Below, one piece after another: positions 40,684 through 49,350 of a stretch of DNA of 64,000 nt. The DNA is taken from NCBI RefSeq assembly GCF_003008595.1, contig NZ_CP027669.1:2976001-3040000 (forward strand), in the 5' to 3' direction. The notes under the pieces are model-generated. The model was not told where the DNA came from. It made no database searches and was given only the letters and a program-made list of their open reading frames with translations. Position numbers and translations under genes: made by a program. The first letter of the stretch is position 1. Every line of letters starts with the position of its first letter. This DNA is from Simplicispira suum. Lineage in GTDB: Bacteria; Pseudomonadota; Gammaproteobacteria; Burkholderiales; Burkholderiaceae_C.

Positions 40684-40869
40684 TTATTCCAAGGCCGCCG
40701 CTGCCAGCGCCCTGTCGAGGCTATCGGGCAGGTTGGACAGGGCATCGGCCGACTGCGCCGTGATGTCGGGCAGCAATTGTGTCACTGACGCCACCAGTGC
40801 GAGCGCCACGGTGGCGGCAAACGCTGCAAGCGAGTGCCTGGCGGTGCGGTGCGTGCAATGGCGTTTCAT
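40684..40869 (-). CDS. Small 61-residue membrane or exported peptide
   Basis: A short gene on the minus strand between the lipoprotein and the DUF2868 gene. The peptide has a basic start (MKRHCTHRTARHSL), a hydrophobic stretch (AAFAATVALALVASVTQLLP) near residues 15-34, and an acidic/Ala-rich end (SADALSNLPDSLDRALAAAA). The strongest support is TGGAGG six bases upstream of the ATG. The hydrophobic stretch could be a signal peptide or a transmembrane helix. No named family is recognised. Without comparison to relatives this stays a candidate gene. Confidence 0.5.
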   Translation of the reverse strand: MKRHCTHRTARHSLAAFAATVALALVASVTQLLPDITAQSADALSNLPDSLDRALAAAALE

Positions 40870-41019
40870 GGTGAACCTCCATAGGGAGTGGTGCGGTATG
40901 GCCGGAGAACACCGGTTGGAGTTGATTTCAACGCTATTTCGACGCGCTGTCTGTCAGACGCAAGCGCAACCTGGCGTTGCAAGCCCGTGCTTTGAGCCGA
41001 AGCCCTGCGGGGTGGACGC

Positions 41020-42441
41020 TTGAGCGCAGCGTTGAAGACTGCTTTGGCGCAGGTCTGGGTCGCCGAGGCGGTGCAACTTATTGAGCAGAACGGCCCGCTG
41101 GACGACGCGCAGGCGTTGGTGCGGGCGCACCGCAGCGGTCTTTCCATGCGCGAACAGCTGCGTGAGCGCGCCTGGCTGCTGGGCGAGCGCCTGGGCCTGG
41201 CAGCGCAGCTGGCGCGCTGGTGGGGTGCCGCCTGGCTGCTGGTGCTGCTTGCGGCGGCGGCGGTGCTGGCCCTGGCCAATGGCCTGCTGTTTGCCGTGCT
41301 TGCCGACGGGCGTTCGATCAACGCGGCCAGCGCATTCGTCTCGGCGCTGGGTTTGCACGCCCTCACCATGCTGTTCTGGCTGGCCTCCCTGCTGCTAGCT
41401 CGCGGCGGCGGGTCCCAGGCCGGCGGGGCGCTTTCCTTGGGCCGCTTCCTGGCCACGCTGGTCTTGCGCCTGCCATTGTGGCGCGGGCCGCAGGCCGCGC
41501 CGATGCTGCAGGCCGGCACGCGGCTGGTGGCGCGGGAACGGCTTGCCCCCTGGGTATTCGGTTTGGGGAGCCATCTGATCTGGACGCTGGGCTTTGTGTT
41601 CATGCTGGTGGGCTTGTTGTTTGGCTTTGCCTTTCGTGAATACCAGCTGACCTGGGAGACCACCATCCTCAGTCCGCAGTGGTTTGCGGCGTTTGCGCGT
41701 ACCACGGGTGCGCTGCCAGGCGCACTCGGTGTGCCGGTGCCGGGCCTGGACGTGGGCGCCGGGCAGCTTGCGGGTGCCTGGCCGGCGCGCGACGCCGCGT
41801 GGTGGCTTCTGGCCTGTGTGGCGCTGTACGGCCTGCTGCCGCGAGCGCTTTGTGCCTTGTGGTGTGCTTGGGTCGTCCGCCGTGCGTTGCAGCGCATCGA
41901 CATTGATCTTTCAGACCCCTATTACCAGCAACTGCTGGCCCGACTGCAGGCGCTGGAGCCGGCGCAGGTGACCGACGCGGAGCAACCCGGTGCCGCTCGT
42001 GTGCGGGCCCGCAGCGCGGCAAGTGGCGCGTTCACGCAGGCACGCGCCCTGGTGGGCTTCGAACTCGGCGGCGATCTGCCCTGGCCACCCCCAGGCCTGG
42101 GATCGGACGCAGACTACACCGTCCGCATTGCCGGCAGCATTGATGAGCGGGCCCAGGCGCAGGAGCGGCTGGCGGCTCTGATGCCCCGCTCGCTGCTGGT
42201 AGCGTGTGATGCGGCGGCGTCGCCGGACCGCGGTACAGCCCGGTTTTTGAGCGAGGCTGCAGCGTCGGCACAGCGCTGCGCACTGCTGTTGTATGCTGCC
42301 CCTGGGGACGATGGTGATGGCGCGCCCATGCCAGGCGGCACCCGGATCTGGCGCGAATGGATGCAGGGCGCCGGGTTGGCCGATTGGGCCTTTTTCGAGC
42401 GCTCCGCCGAGGCCTCCGCCTGGTTGCAGGAGCAGGCATGA
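41020..42441 (+). CDS. DUF2868 family membrane protein
   Basis: A 473-residue protein of the DUF2868 family, of unknown function. The N-terminal 70 residues are helical and charged ([20 protein letters not shown]), followed by four or five hydrophobic segments (near 70-95, 110-130, 180-205 and 265-285), then a soluble C-terminal half with strongly varied sequence (SAALMPRSLLVACDAAASPD-like). The start is not certain: TTG at 41020 is used with GGGGTGG upstream. The stop overlaps the start of the GTPase gene (ATGA), so the two proteins are made together and probably work together at the membrane. Confidence 0.75.
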   Translation: MSAALKTALAQVWVAEAVQLIEQNGPLDDAQALVRAHRSGLSMREQLRERAWLLGERLGLAAQLARWWGAAWLLVLLAAAAVLALANGLLFAVLADGRSINAASAFVSALGLHALTMLFWLASLLLARGGGSQAGGALSLGRFLATLVLRLPLWRGPQAAPMLQAGTRLVARERLAPWVFGLGSHLIWTLGFVFMLVGLLFGFAFREYQLTWETTILSPQWFAAFARTTGALPGALGVPVPGLDVGAGQLAGAWPARDAAWWLLACVALYGLLPRALCALWCAWVVRRALQRIDIDLSDPYYQQLLARLQALEPAQVTDAEQPGAARVRARSAASGAFTQARALVGFELGGDLPWPPPGLGSDADYTVRIAGSIDERAQAQERLAALMPRSLLVACDAAASPDRGTARFLSEAAASAQRCALLLYAAPGDDGDGAPMPGGTRIWREWMQGAGLADWAFFERSAEASAWLQEQA

Positions 42442-43832
42442 CACAGCCTATTGCGATTGCCGTGGTCGGCCATACCAATGTCGGCAAAACCTCGCTGCTG
42501 CGCACGCTTACGCGCCAGGGAAGCTTTGGCGAGGTGTCGGCGCGGCCCGGCACCACGCGGCATGTCGAGCGCATCGACTTGCGCATTGACGGGCAGGCGG
42601 CGGTGCGCTTTTTCGATACGCCGGGCCTCGAAGACGCCGTCGCCCTGCAGCACTACCTGCGCAGTCTTCCCGGTGAATTCGCCAATCCGGTGGAACGCGT
42701 ACGCAACTTTCTGGCTGGACCCGAGGCGCACGCCGCCTACGAGCAGGAAGCCAAGGTGTTGCGGACGATGCTCGAAGTTGATGCGGCGGTGTACGTCATC
42801 GATTGCCGCCAGGACGTACTGCCCAAGTACCGCAGCGAGATCGAGCTCCTGTGTGCCTGCGCACGCCCGGTCATGCCGGTGCTGAACTTCATTGCGGCTT
42901 CTGCCGAGCGCGCCGACGCGTGGCGTGCGCTGTTGGCAGGCTTCAATCTGCACGTGTGGATGCAGTTCGACGCCGTGGCGCCCTTTGTCGGCGCCGAGCG
43001 GCAGCTGTTCCAGGATTTGTGTGTTCTGCTGCGCGCGCGCCAGGCCGAGTTGCAGGCTGTGGTGGCCGAGCTGGAACGCCAGGGCGCGGCGCGCCGCGCG
43101 GCAGCGGCCACGCTGGTGGCGCGACTCTTGGTGCATGCCGCTGCCCTGCGCCATCCGGTACCGCGCGAGGCGCTGGCGAGCCCTGGCGGGCGGGAGCAGG
43201 CGCTGGCTCAGTTCCGCGATCAACTGGCTGAGGCCACGCAGAAGTGTGTGCAGGCCGTGCTCGGCGTGTACGGATTTCGCAGCGACGAGGCCGACGTGGC
43301 GCTGCAGCCCTGGACCAGCGGGCGTTGGCAGGCCGATCTGTTCCACCCCCAAACGCTGCAGGACGCAGGGCGCAAACTGGGCACGGGCGCAGCGGTGGGA
43401 GCGGCCGTGGGTGCTGTGGCCGATGTGGCCTTGGCCGGTCTCTCGCTGGGCGCGGCCACGGCGCTGGGCGCTGCGGTGGGCGGCGTGGCCAGCCAGGGAT
43501 GGAGCCAGGTGCCGCGCAAGCTGATGCACAGGCTTCAGGGGGCAGAAGAACTCAGCGTCGAAGACGCGGTGCTGTTGGCGCTGGCCGACAGCCTGGTGCG
43601 ATTGATCGCCGCGCTGGAGCGGCGCGGCCATGCCGCCACGCAGCGCTTGCAGATCGGAGCCGAGGCCGCCGAAGCAGGGCCACTGCAGGAGTTGGTGCGC
43701 GCCTTGTCGGCCGCGCGCGGCTTTGCGCCCGACGGATCGGTCTCTCTGCTCGCTGCCAGCCCCGATGCGCGGCGCGAGGCATTGAGCGGACGTGTAGCCG
43801 CTTTCCTGCTGCGTTCTCTGTCTGAAGCCTAG
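42438..43832 (+). CDS. GTPase with DUF3482 domain
   Basis: A 464-residue Era-like GTPase fused to a DUF3482 domain. The G domain shows P-loop VVGHTNVGKTSLLRTL near residue 10, switch I TTRHVERID near 39 and DTPGLED near 60; the expected NKxD motif is replaced by a variant (MPVLNFIAA near 146), so nucleotide preference is uncertain. The C-terminal half has a glycine/alanine-rich hydrophobic region near residues 318-350 (GAAVGAAVGAVADVALAGLS) like a membrane-inserting helical hairpin. It is coupled to the DUF2868 gene. Its last codons run into the left end of the MITE-like element, which supplies the stop TAG. Confidence 0.8.
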   Translation: MTQPIAIAVVGHTNVGKTSLLRTLTRQGSFGEVSARPGTTRHVERIDLRIDGQAAVRFFDTPGLEDAVALQHYLRSLPGEFANPVERVRNFLAGPEAHAAYEQEAKVLRTMLEVDAAVYVIDCRQDVLPKYRSEIELLCACARPVMPVLNFIAASAERADAWRALLAGFNLHVWMQFDAVAPFVGAERQLFQDLCVLLRARQAELQAVVAELERQGAARRAAAATLVARLLVHAAALRHPVPREALASPGGREQALAQFRDQLAEATQKCVQAVLGVYGFRSDEADVALQPWTSGRWQADLFHPQTLQDAGRKLGTGAAVGAAVGAVADVALAGLSLGAATALGAAVGGVASQGWSQVPRKLMHRLQGAEELSVEDAVLLALADSLVRLIAALERRGHAATQRLQIGAEAAEAGPLQELVRALSAARGFAPDGSVSLLAASPDARREALSGRVAAFLLRSLSEA

Positions 43833-44084
43833 GGCCTGCTAACACAAGGGGATCGCGTTGTCTCGCAAAGGGGCTGTATGCAAGGCGCACGTGCGCCGCA
43901 AGGCTGGTGCCTTGCAAACGCCGCAGACGGCCTCTTTGCGAGACAACCCGAAGGGAAGGCCATCAGAGCCCGCCCCTGGGCGTTGCGCTCCTTGAGCGTG
44001 CGCACGCACGCACGGCGTCGCGCGCCTTGATGGGCAGGCTCTGATGAGCTTCGCGACCCCTTGCATAGTGTTGACAGGCCCTAG
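43829..44084. mobile_element. MITE-like element with inverted ends and two inner hairpins
   Basis: Left end CTAGGGCCTGCTAACAC (43829-43845) and the reverse complement of the right end, CTAGGGCCTGTCAACAC (44068-44084), differ only in two bases. The likeness extends inward (AAGGGG then TCGCG) with a 5-base insertion on the right. Inside are two further palindromes: GTTGTCTCGCAAAG (43857-43870) with CTTTGCGAGACAAC (43934-43947), and CATCAGAGCCCGCCC (43961-43975) with GGGCAGGCTCTGATG (44032-44046). No protein is coded. CTAG at both ends could be target duplication or part of the ends. The element holds the stop codons of the two convergent genes on either side. Confidence 0.65.
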
Positions 44085-45172
44085 TTTCGCGCGCCGCAGG
44101 TCTGCGCACGTTCGCGGGAGGCTTCGCGCAGGCCTGGGTTGGCCGACTGCAGCGGCCAGCCCGCCAGGTGCTGCTGGGCGATGTCGCTCAGCGCAGTGAT
44201 CCAGGCCGGGCTGTCGTTGAGGCATTCGATGTAGTGGAACTGTTCGCCACCGGCGCGCAGAAAGGCCTCGCGCGCTTCCTGGTTGATTTCTTCCAGGGTT
44301 TCCAGGCAGTCGCTGGTAAAACCGGGGCAGATCACGTCCACACGCCGCACGCCGGCGCGGGCCAGTTCGATCAGCGTGGGTTCGGTGTAGGGCTGCAGCC
44401 ACTTGGCCTTGCCAAAGCGCGACTGGAAGGTGACGCGCATTTGCGTGTCGTTCAGGCCCAGGCGCTCGCCGAGCAGGCGCGCGGTTTTGCGTGCTTCGCA
44501 GTGGTAAGGGTCGCCCAGGTGCAGCGTGCGCTCGGGCACGCCGTGAAAGCTCATCACCAGTTGCTCGCCCTGGCCGTGCTGCTGCCAGTGGGCCAGCACC
44601 TTTTTCGCCAGAGCGTCGATGTAGCCGGGGTGGTCGTGGTAGTGGTTGACAAAGCGCAGCTCGGGGATGGCGCGGGTGCGCGCCGCCCAGGTGTAGACCG
44701 CGTCGAACACGCTGGCCGTGGTGGTGGCGGAATACTGGGGGTACAGCGGCAGGATCAGGATGCGCGTGGCGCCCTCCAGTTTGAGGGTGTCGAGCTGGCT
44801 GGCAATCGACGGGTTGCCGTAGCGCATGGCGTGGCGCACCAGCACCGGGGCACCGGCTTCGCCCAGCCAGCCGAGCAGCAGCTTGGCCTGCTTTTCGGTC
44901 CACACCGCCAGCGGCGAGCCTTCTGGCGTCCAGATACTGCGGTACTTGGCCGCCGACTTGGCCGGCCGTGTGCGCAGAATGACGCCGTGCAGGATCAGCC
45001 ACCACAGGGGTTGGGGGATCTCCACCACGCGGTGGTCGGCCAGGAACTGGCCCAGGTAGCGCCGCAATGCTGCGGGCGTCGGTGCGTCGGGCGTGCCCAG
45101 GTTGCACAAGAGGACGGCGGTGCGCGTCGGCGCGCCATGGGCGTATGCGGGTTCTGGGGGAAAAAAAGACAT
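44081..45172 (-). CDS. hemH: Ferrochelatase
   Basis: Inserts ferrous iron into protoporphyrin IX, the last step of haem synthesis. The 363 residues show the N-terminal [20 protein letters not shown], the central [15 protein letters not shown], the catalytic His in [11 protein letters not shown] near residue 206, and the family signature [20 protein letters not shown] near 285 with the metal-site Glu. The last codons (CGARN, then TAG) lie against the MITE-like element, whose right end supplies the stop codon. It faces the DUF3482 GTPase gene. A haem supply gene here fits the nearby cbb3 oxidase. Confidence 0.96.
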   Translation of the reverse strand: MSFFPPEPAYAHGAPTRTAVLLCNLGTPDAPTPAALRRYLGQFLADHRVVEIPQPLWWLILHGVILRTRPAKSAAKYRSIWTPEGSPLAVWTEKQAKLLLGWLGEAGAPVLVRHAMRYGNPSIASQLDTLKLEGATRILILPLYPQYSATTTASVFDAVYTWAARTRAIPELRFVNHYHDHPGYIDALAKKVLAHWQQHGQGEQLVMSFHGVPERTLHLGDPYHCEARKTARLLGERLGLNDTQMRVTFQSRFGKAKWLQPYTEPTLIELARAGVRRVDVICPGFTSDCLETLEEINQEAREAFLRAGGEQFHYIECLNDSPAWITALSDIAQQHLAGWPLQSANPGLREASRERAQTCGARN

Positions 45173-45225
45173 GCGCGATTGTCGGGCAAGCAGCAGCGCT
45201 GCGCTGCGCGGGCCGGACGGCGTTG

Positions 45226-45801
45226 TCAGTCGGCGCCGCGCACCAGGCGCACCGGCAGCTTGCTGGTGCGCGGCACGTCGCTGCGGGTGTCTGCGTTGTC
45301 CATATCCACGGCCCAGCCTTCCAGGGCTGCCAGTCGGTGGCCCGAGGTTCGGCCGCTGGCGATATTGTTGTAGTTGTAGGGGTTGAGGGAAAGTTGGCGC
45401 ACGGTGGCGGTGCCGGACCAGTGCAGGCCGCCAGGGGCGGCTGGAAACAGTCTGGCATCGATGCCCGGTGGCGTTGCCTGCTTGTCAACCAGACGGCGCA
45501 GTTCCAGCGTACGCGGCAGTCGCCACGGCACGCCTTCGGCGGCGCCGCGCGCCTTGGCGCGGGCACTGGCTTCGGCGCGGGTGAGCAGCAGGGGCGTGCC
45601 GGCGCAGGTCTTGCCATTCCATTGCATACCCTCGACACAGCGTGCCCACAGCGTGCGGGCGCGCGCGTCAAGCACGGCTTGTCCGTCTTCGGTTGGCGCA
45701 AACGCGGCGCCATCGGAAGCAGCGAGAGGCTCGGCCGCCTGGGCGACCGGCAGGGCCGCAGCGGCGAGCAGCAGCGCGGCAAGGCCTGGAGCGAACGTCA
45801 T
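45226..45801 (-). CDS. Exported DUF1566 (Lcl-like) domain protein
   Basis: A 191-residue precursor with a Sec signal peptide ([20 protein letters not shown], cleavage near AQAAE at residue 23). The mature part resembles DUF1566 domains: [19 protein letters not shown] near residue 53, [15 protein letters not shown] near 92 and [14 protein letters not shown] near 127, ending LPVRLVRG. Its function is unknown; family members are often surface or periplasmic proteins. The start at 45801 is chosen for GGGAGGTG upstream and the signal peptide. It lies between hemH and the DksA/TraR-type gene on the same strand, perhaps in one transcript. Confidence 0.72.
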   Translation of the reverse strand: MTFAPGLAALLLAAAALPVAQAAEPLAASDGAAFAPTEDGQAVLDARARTLWARCVEGMQWNGKTCAGTPLLLTRAEASARAKARGAAEGVPWRLPRTLELRRLVDKQATPPGIDARLFPAAPGGLHWSGTATVRQLSLNPYNYNNIASGRTSGHRLAALEGWAVDMDNADTRSDVPRTSKLPVRLVRGAD

Positions 45802-45848
45802 CGAATGCACCTCCCTGAAACGGCGGTGGCGCCGCAACGAAGCGCCGG

Positions 45849-46208
45849 TCAGCGCGGTGCCTGCTGGTTCTCCCAGCGTGATTTGCAGGCCACGCAGTGC
45901 TGGGTTTGTGGTTCGATTTTCAGGCGCTCAAAGGGAATCGTGCAACCGCACTCCCCGCATTCGCCGTAGCTGCCTTCGTCCATGCGTTTGAGCGCGTTGT
46001 CGATGCGTGCAATGTCGGTCGCGTCAATGTCGGTCAGGGCCTGATCGACTTCGCGTGCCACATTGCGTTGCAGCACAGCGCCCTCGTCCTGGGTGGGCGG
46101 GATCAGGTTCTCGCGGTTTTGCTCCATTTGCACCAGCAACTCGGCGCGGCGCGCCAGCAGCAGCGCGCGCAATTCGTTCATTTGGGTGGTGTTCAATTTT
46201 TCGCTCAT
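45849..46208 (-). CDS. DksA/TraR family zinc-finger regulator
   Basis: A 119-residue member of the DksA/TraR group, proteins that bind in the secondary channel of RNA polymerase. It has a coiled-coil part (RALLLARRAELLVQMEQNRE to ALTDIDATDIARIDNALKRM) and a four-cysteine zinc finger CGECGCTIPFERL ... HCVACKSRW near residues 82-112. It is shorter than E. coli DksA (151), lacking part of the N-terminus, and the two acidic tip residues of DksA cannot be placed with certainty (TDIDATD is a candidate). So a DksA-like role is likely but not proven. AGGAGAACC lies upstream of the ATG at 46208. Confidence 0.85.
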   Translation of the reverse strand: MSEKLNTTQMNELRALLLARRAELLVQMEQNRENLIPPTQDEGAVLQRNVAREVDQALTDIDATDIARIDNALKRMDEGSYGECGECGCTIPFERLKIEPQTQHCVACKSRWENQQAPR

Positions 46209-46341
46209 GGGGTTCTCCTGGAAGCGTGGGCGCCCGGTGGCGCGCAACACTTCCAGAATAGCCCTTATGTTCGGCCTGTGGATACGATGGGATCAAGCCG
46301 AGCGCATACGCACCGTCCGCAGAGCCTGAAATATCCAGAAA

Positions 46342-46394
46342 AAATTGCGGTTAGCGCAATACCTATAAGCGAATGCAGCTATTGATTGAATAGC
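46342..46394 (-). repeat. Dispersed palindromic repeat, copy F (degenerate)
   Basis: AAATTGCGGTTAGCGC, TATAAGCGAATGCAGCTATT and GATTGAATAGC match the reverse complement of copy G. It lies between the DksA/TraR-type gene and the end of the copper receptor gene. The rest of the 46209-46412 gap shows no other clear signal. Confidence 0.6.
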
Positions 46395-46412
46395 GCCCTG
46401 CCTTGCAAGGGT

Positions 46413-48659
46413 TTAGAACTGCATGCTCAGCCCGAGCTTGAACGAACGCCCCATGCCCGGCACGCTGATGCCCCATGGCACGGCTGTACCGCCCATGGTG
46501 GCACCCTGTCCAACATACGCGCCGCCCTGGGGATGCGCGTAGTAGCGATCAAGCAGGTTGTCTATGCCCAGGTCAAGCCGCCAGTTCTGCCATTGGTAGC
46601 TGCTGCGCAGGTTCAGCAGGCCATAGCCAGTGGTGGCCAGTTCGTTGCGTTCGGCAGAAACGCGTGTCTTGGCCGCCACCAGCAGCACTTCCGCGGTGCT
46701 GCTCCAGGCGCCACTTTGCTGCGTAAGCGCCAGGCGCGCATGGAGCGGCATGGTGTTGTAGAGGCCGTCGCCGGTGTCCCGGTTGCGCGCCCAGGTCTGG
46801 CTGAGTGCGCCGTCCAGCCGCAGGGCACCGAGCCAATCGTTCTTGCCCAGGTCCATGAAGCCCGAGATGTCAAAGCCCCAGAGCCGAGCGTCGGCGTTGG
46901 CAAAGCGCAGGTAGACGAATTTCTGCTGCGCCGCGACGTTGGCGGCGTTGCAGGCGCTCATCATGCCGCTGCCCCCGCTGCAGCGCTTGGCGTCGATGTA
47001 GTTGTGCACCTGGCTGATCCAGGGCGTCAGGCGCAGGCCCCAGCGCTGGCCGGATGCGTCGTGCCAGTCGGCCGTGGCGCTCAGCGTGTGAGCGGCTTCG
47101 GGCAGCAGATCGGGGTTGCCGACGTAGCCGTTGCCGTCGCCCGCCAGGTTGACCATGCGCATGGCCATCCCGCCGGTGGACCAGGCGAAGCGCTCGTACA
47201 GGTTGGGGGAGCGGGTCTTGCGGGAAAAGCCGAACTCGTAGCTGCTGCTCTCATTGGGCGTGTAGCGGGCCAGGGCGCTGAGGTCGAGGTTGTGGTCGCT
47301 GCGGCTGCGGTCTTTGGCGTTGAACGCGGCCGCCTCGGCGCCGTAGCTGGCGTTGTAGCCCTGCACCTCGCCGCTGTTGCTGCGCACCTGGCTGCTGCGC
47401 AGGCCGATCTGGCCGACCCAGGCGGGGCTCCAGCGTGTTTCCCATTCACCGTAGACGTCGAAGCGGTCGCGCTGGCCATCGGCGATGTTGCGGAAGATGT
47501 CGGGCGCCATGCCGCCGCCGGATGGCATCCACCAGTCGTCCAACCGGTAGTGCAGGGCCTCGGCGCCTGCGCGCAGCGTGCTCTGATCCGACAGGGCGAT
47601 GTCGCCCGAGAGCTTGGCTCCGCTGGTGCTGCCGCGCGTGTCCATGGGCATGCCGGTGGCCTTGCCGCCTCCGTACAGGTACTGTTTGTCAGGGCCAAAA
47701 TCCATGGCGTGGCGCGTTTGCTCATGCCAGGCGCGTGCCTGCAAGTCGCCCCAGGCAAAGCTGCGCTGGTAGCGCAGGTTCAGGTGGGTGCTGTCGTTGC
47801 GCGTCATGTCCATGCGCTGGTTGGGGAAGTTCTGGTAGGGCACATCCTGCATGCCGACTTCAAGGCCCAGCAGGCTGTCGTCGCCACGAAAGGCCAGCGA
47901 GAGCGACTGGTTGCGTGCCCGGTAGCTGCTGGAGCCCACTTCGTCGCCGGCCAGGATGCGATCGGGCTTGTCGGCGCCGGCCGGGCCGGCGGCTTTGAAG
48001 GCGCGCGCGGCGTGGAAATTGCCGGACTGCGCGGTGGAACCGTCGTAGCGCAGGCTGAATTGATCGGTGGCATAGGTGGCGCTGGCGTGGCCGCCCAGGC
48101 CCTTGCCGTTGCTGCGCGCCCAGGCGCCGACTTCTCCTCGGGTGATGGGGCCCTGGCCTGGCGCAGCAAATACCAGCGGCGCCGTCTCCATCAGGATGCT
48201 GGCGCCAATGCTGTCGCCGCCCACGCTTACCGGCGCGGTGCCGGTGAACACGCGCACCGCAGACACCCGCGAAGGATCGACATACGACAGCGGCGGGTTC
48301 ATGTGGTTGCCGCAGGAGGACACGAGGTCCATGCCATCGAGCTGAATGCGCAGGCGGTCGTCCGTCATGCCGTGGACGCTGGGCAGGCTGGAGACGCCGC
48401 CCGCGCCTTGCAGGCTAATACCGGGAATGCCCTGCAGCAGTGCGGCGGTGTCTGCGCCGGCAGCGCGGCGCTCGGCCAGCGTTTCGGCTGTGGGTTGCAG
48501 GGGCCGCGCGGCGGGTGTGGGTGCATGCACCGTCACGGTGGGCAGGGCCGACTCTTGTGCCAGAGCCGACAAGGGCAGGGCAGCGAGCAGGGCGCACAGC
48601 GGTGCAAGGCGGTGCGCAGGGAGCGACGCAGAGTTGCGCCGGAGGGTGGATCGGGTCAT
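46413..48659 (-). CDS. TonB-dependent copper receptor (OprC/NosA-like)
   Basis: A 748-residue outer-membrane TonB-dependent receptor. The signal peptide ends near ALAQE (residue 35). The plug domain has TDDRLRIQLDGMDLVSS and then SCGNHMNPPLSYVDPS (Cys 116, Met 120); a later RHAMDFG gives His 317 and Met 319. C-x3-M plus H-x-M is the copper-binding pattern known from Pseudomonas OprC, so copper is the likely ligand. The barrel ends with the typical aromatic C-terminus (KLGLSMQF). A DUF2946 gene lies upstream on the same strand, a pairing often seen with copper receptors. The start at 48659 has GGAACC upstream; the longer frame beyond it is not family-like. Confidence 0.88.
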   Translation of the reverse strand: MTRSTLRRNSASLPAHRLAPLCALLAALPLSALAQESALPTVTVHAPTPAARPLQPTAETLAERRAAGADTAALLQGIPGISLQGAGGVSSLPSVHGMTDDRLRIQLDGMDLVSSCGNHMNPPLSYVDPSRVSAVRVFTGTAPVSVGGDSIGASILMETAPLVFAAPGQGPITRGEVGAWARSNGKGLGGHASATYATDQFSLRYDGSTAQSGNFHAARAFKAAGPAGADKPDRILAGDEVGSSSYRARNQSLSLAFRGDDSLLGLEVGMQDVPYQNFPNQRMDMTRNDSTHLNLRYQRSFAWGDLQARAWHEQTRHAMDFGPDKQYLYGGGKATGMPMDTRGSTSGAKLSGDIALSDQSTLRAGAEALHYRLDDWWMPSGGGMAPDIFRNIADGQRDRFDVYGEWETRWSPAWVGQIGLRSSQVRSNSGEVQGYNASYGAEAAAFNAKDRSRSDHNLDLSALARYTPNESSSYEFGFSRKTRSPNLYERFAWSTGGMAMRMVNLAGDGNGYVGNPDLLPEAAHTLSATADWHDASGQRWGLRLTPWISQVHNYIDAKRCSGGSGMMSACNAANVAAQQKFVYLRFANADARLWGFDISGFMDLGKNDWLGALRLDGALSQTWARNRDTGDGLYNTMPLHARLALTQQSGAWSSTAEVLLVAAKTRVSAERNELATTGYGLLNLRSSYQWQNWRLDLGIDNLLDRYYAHPQGGAYVGQGATMGGTAVPWGISVPGMGRSFKLGLSMQF

Positions 48660-48777
48660 GAGAAGGTTCCAACAGATAAGTGGGAGGCAGGCGCAGCTGC
48701 GCCTAGCAGAGGGCGCGAAGCAAGGCGCGCCGACGAGCAGTCGCGCTAGCGCCTGCAGAAGGTCAACAAGGGAAAAT

Positions 48778-49173
48778 TCAGGCGGCCTGAGGCGGCGCCT
48801 GTGCCGGCGGCCTGACGCCGCGCTCACGCTCGGCGGGCGCCGCTGCGCGGTACCAGCGGGGCGCCGCACCCGCCAACCTGGACGCAGGCTCGGCCTGCCG
48901 GAATACGCTGCTGGGCACGGTGCCAGCGCCCGCCAGAGCGCACACCGGGCAGCCCGCAGCCGCCATGCCGCCCATCGGGTCCGTAGAGCTGCTGGAATCT
49001 GACGTGCCCAGGTTTTGGGCACTACAGACCTCGCCCCATTGCAGCCAGGCGCTGGACTGTTGTGCCAGATGCCGGTGGCTGAGCTGTACCATCCACAGCT
49101 GCGCCAACACCGCCAGCAAAGCAAGCAGGCAGGCGGCACGGGAGGGGCGCAAAAGAGAACGGTGCACAGTCAC
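48778..49173 (-). CDS. DUF2946-like protein
   Basis: A small protein of about 131 residues similar to the DUF2946 group that accompanies copper receptors. It has a hydrophobic segment near residues 14-30 (CLLALLAVLAQLWMVQL), followed by SHRHLAQQ, WLQWGEVCSAQN and a C-terminal CPVCALAGAG with CxxC, possible metal ligands. The end is Pro/Ala/Arg-rich. GTG at 49173 is assumed as start because the hydrophobic segment then falls near the N-terminus; no ribosome site helps the choice and the frame is open to 49275. It probably forms an operon with the receptor gene 118 bases downstream. Confidence 0.65.
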   Translation of the reverse strand: MTVHRSLLRPSRAACLLALLAVLAQLWMVQLSHRHLAQQSSAWLQWGEVCSAQNLGTSDSSSSTDPMGGMAAAGCPVCALAGAGTVPSSVFRQAEPASRLAGAAPRWYRAAAPAERERGVRPPAQAPPQAA

Positions 49174-49350
49174 GGGACGGTATTGTGCTGGGACAGGCGC
49201 CGCTTTCGGGTGCTGCCCGCGGCTCTTGCTGCAGCCCTTGCGCTGTGTCAAGGTGTACTGCACGCAGGCCGCCATTCGGCGCGGGAAAGGGCTGCGGTAT
49301 TCTGGTGGGCGAACCGCTATTGCCCATCGCCCGCTTTATCCTCTTCGCCT

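Noticed and set aside
43839..45782. Long minus-strand frame of 647 codons covering hemH, the inverted element and the DUF1566 gene
   Set aside because: The product is Arg/Pro-rich without domains and lies in another frame of real genes.
46386..48749. Long plus-strand frame of 787 codons opposite the copper receptor
   Set aside because: It is antisense to a gene with clear family motifs and has no recognisable domain.
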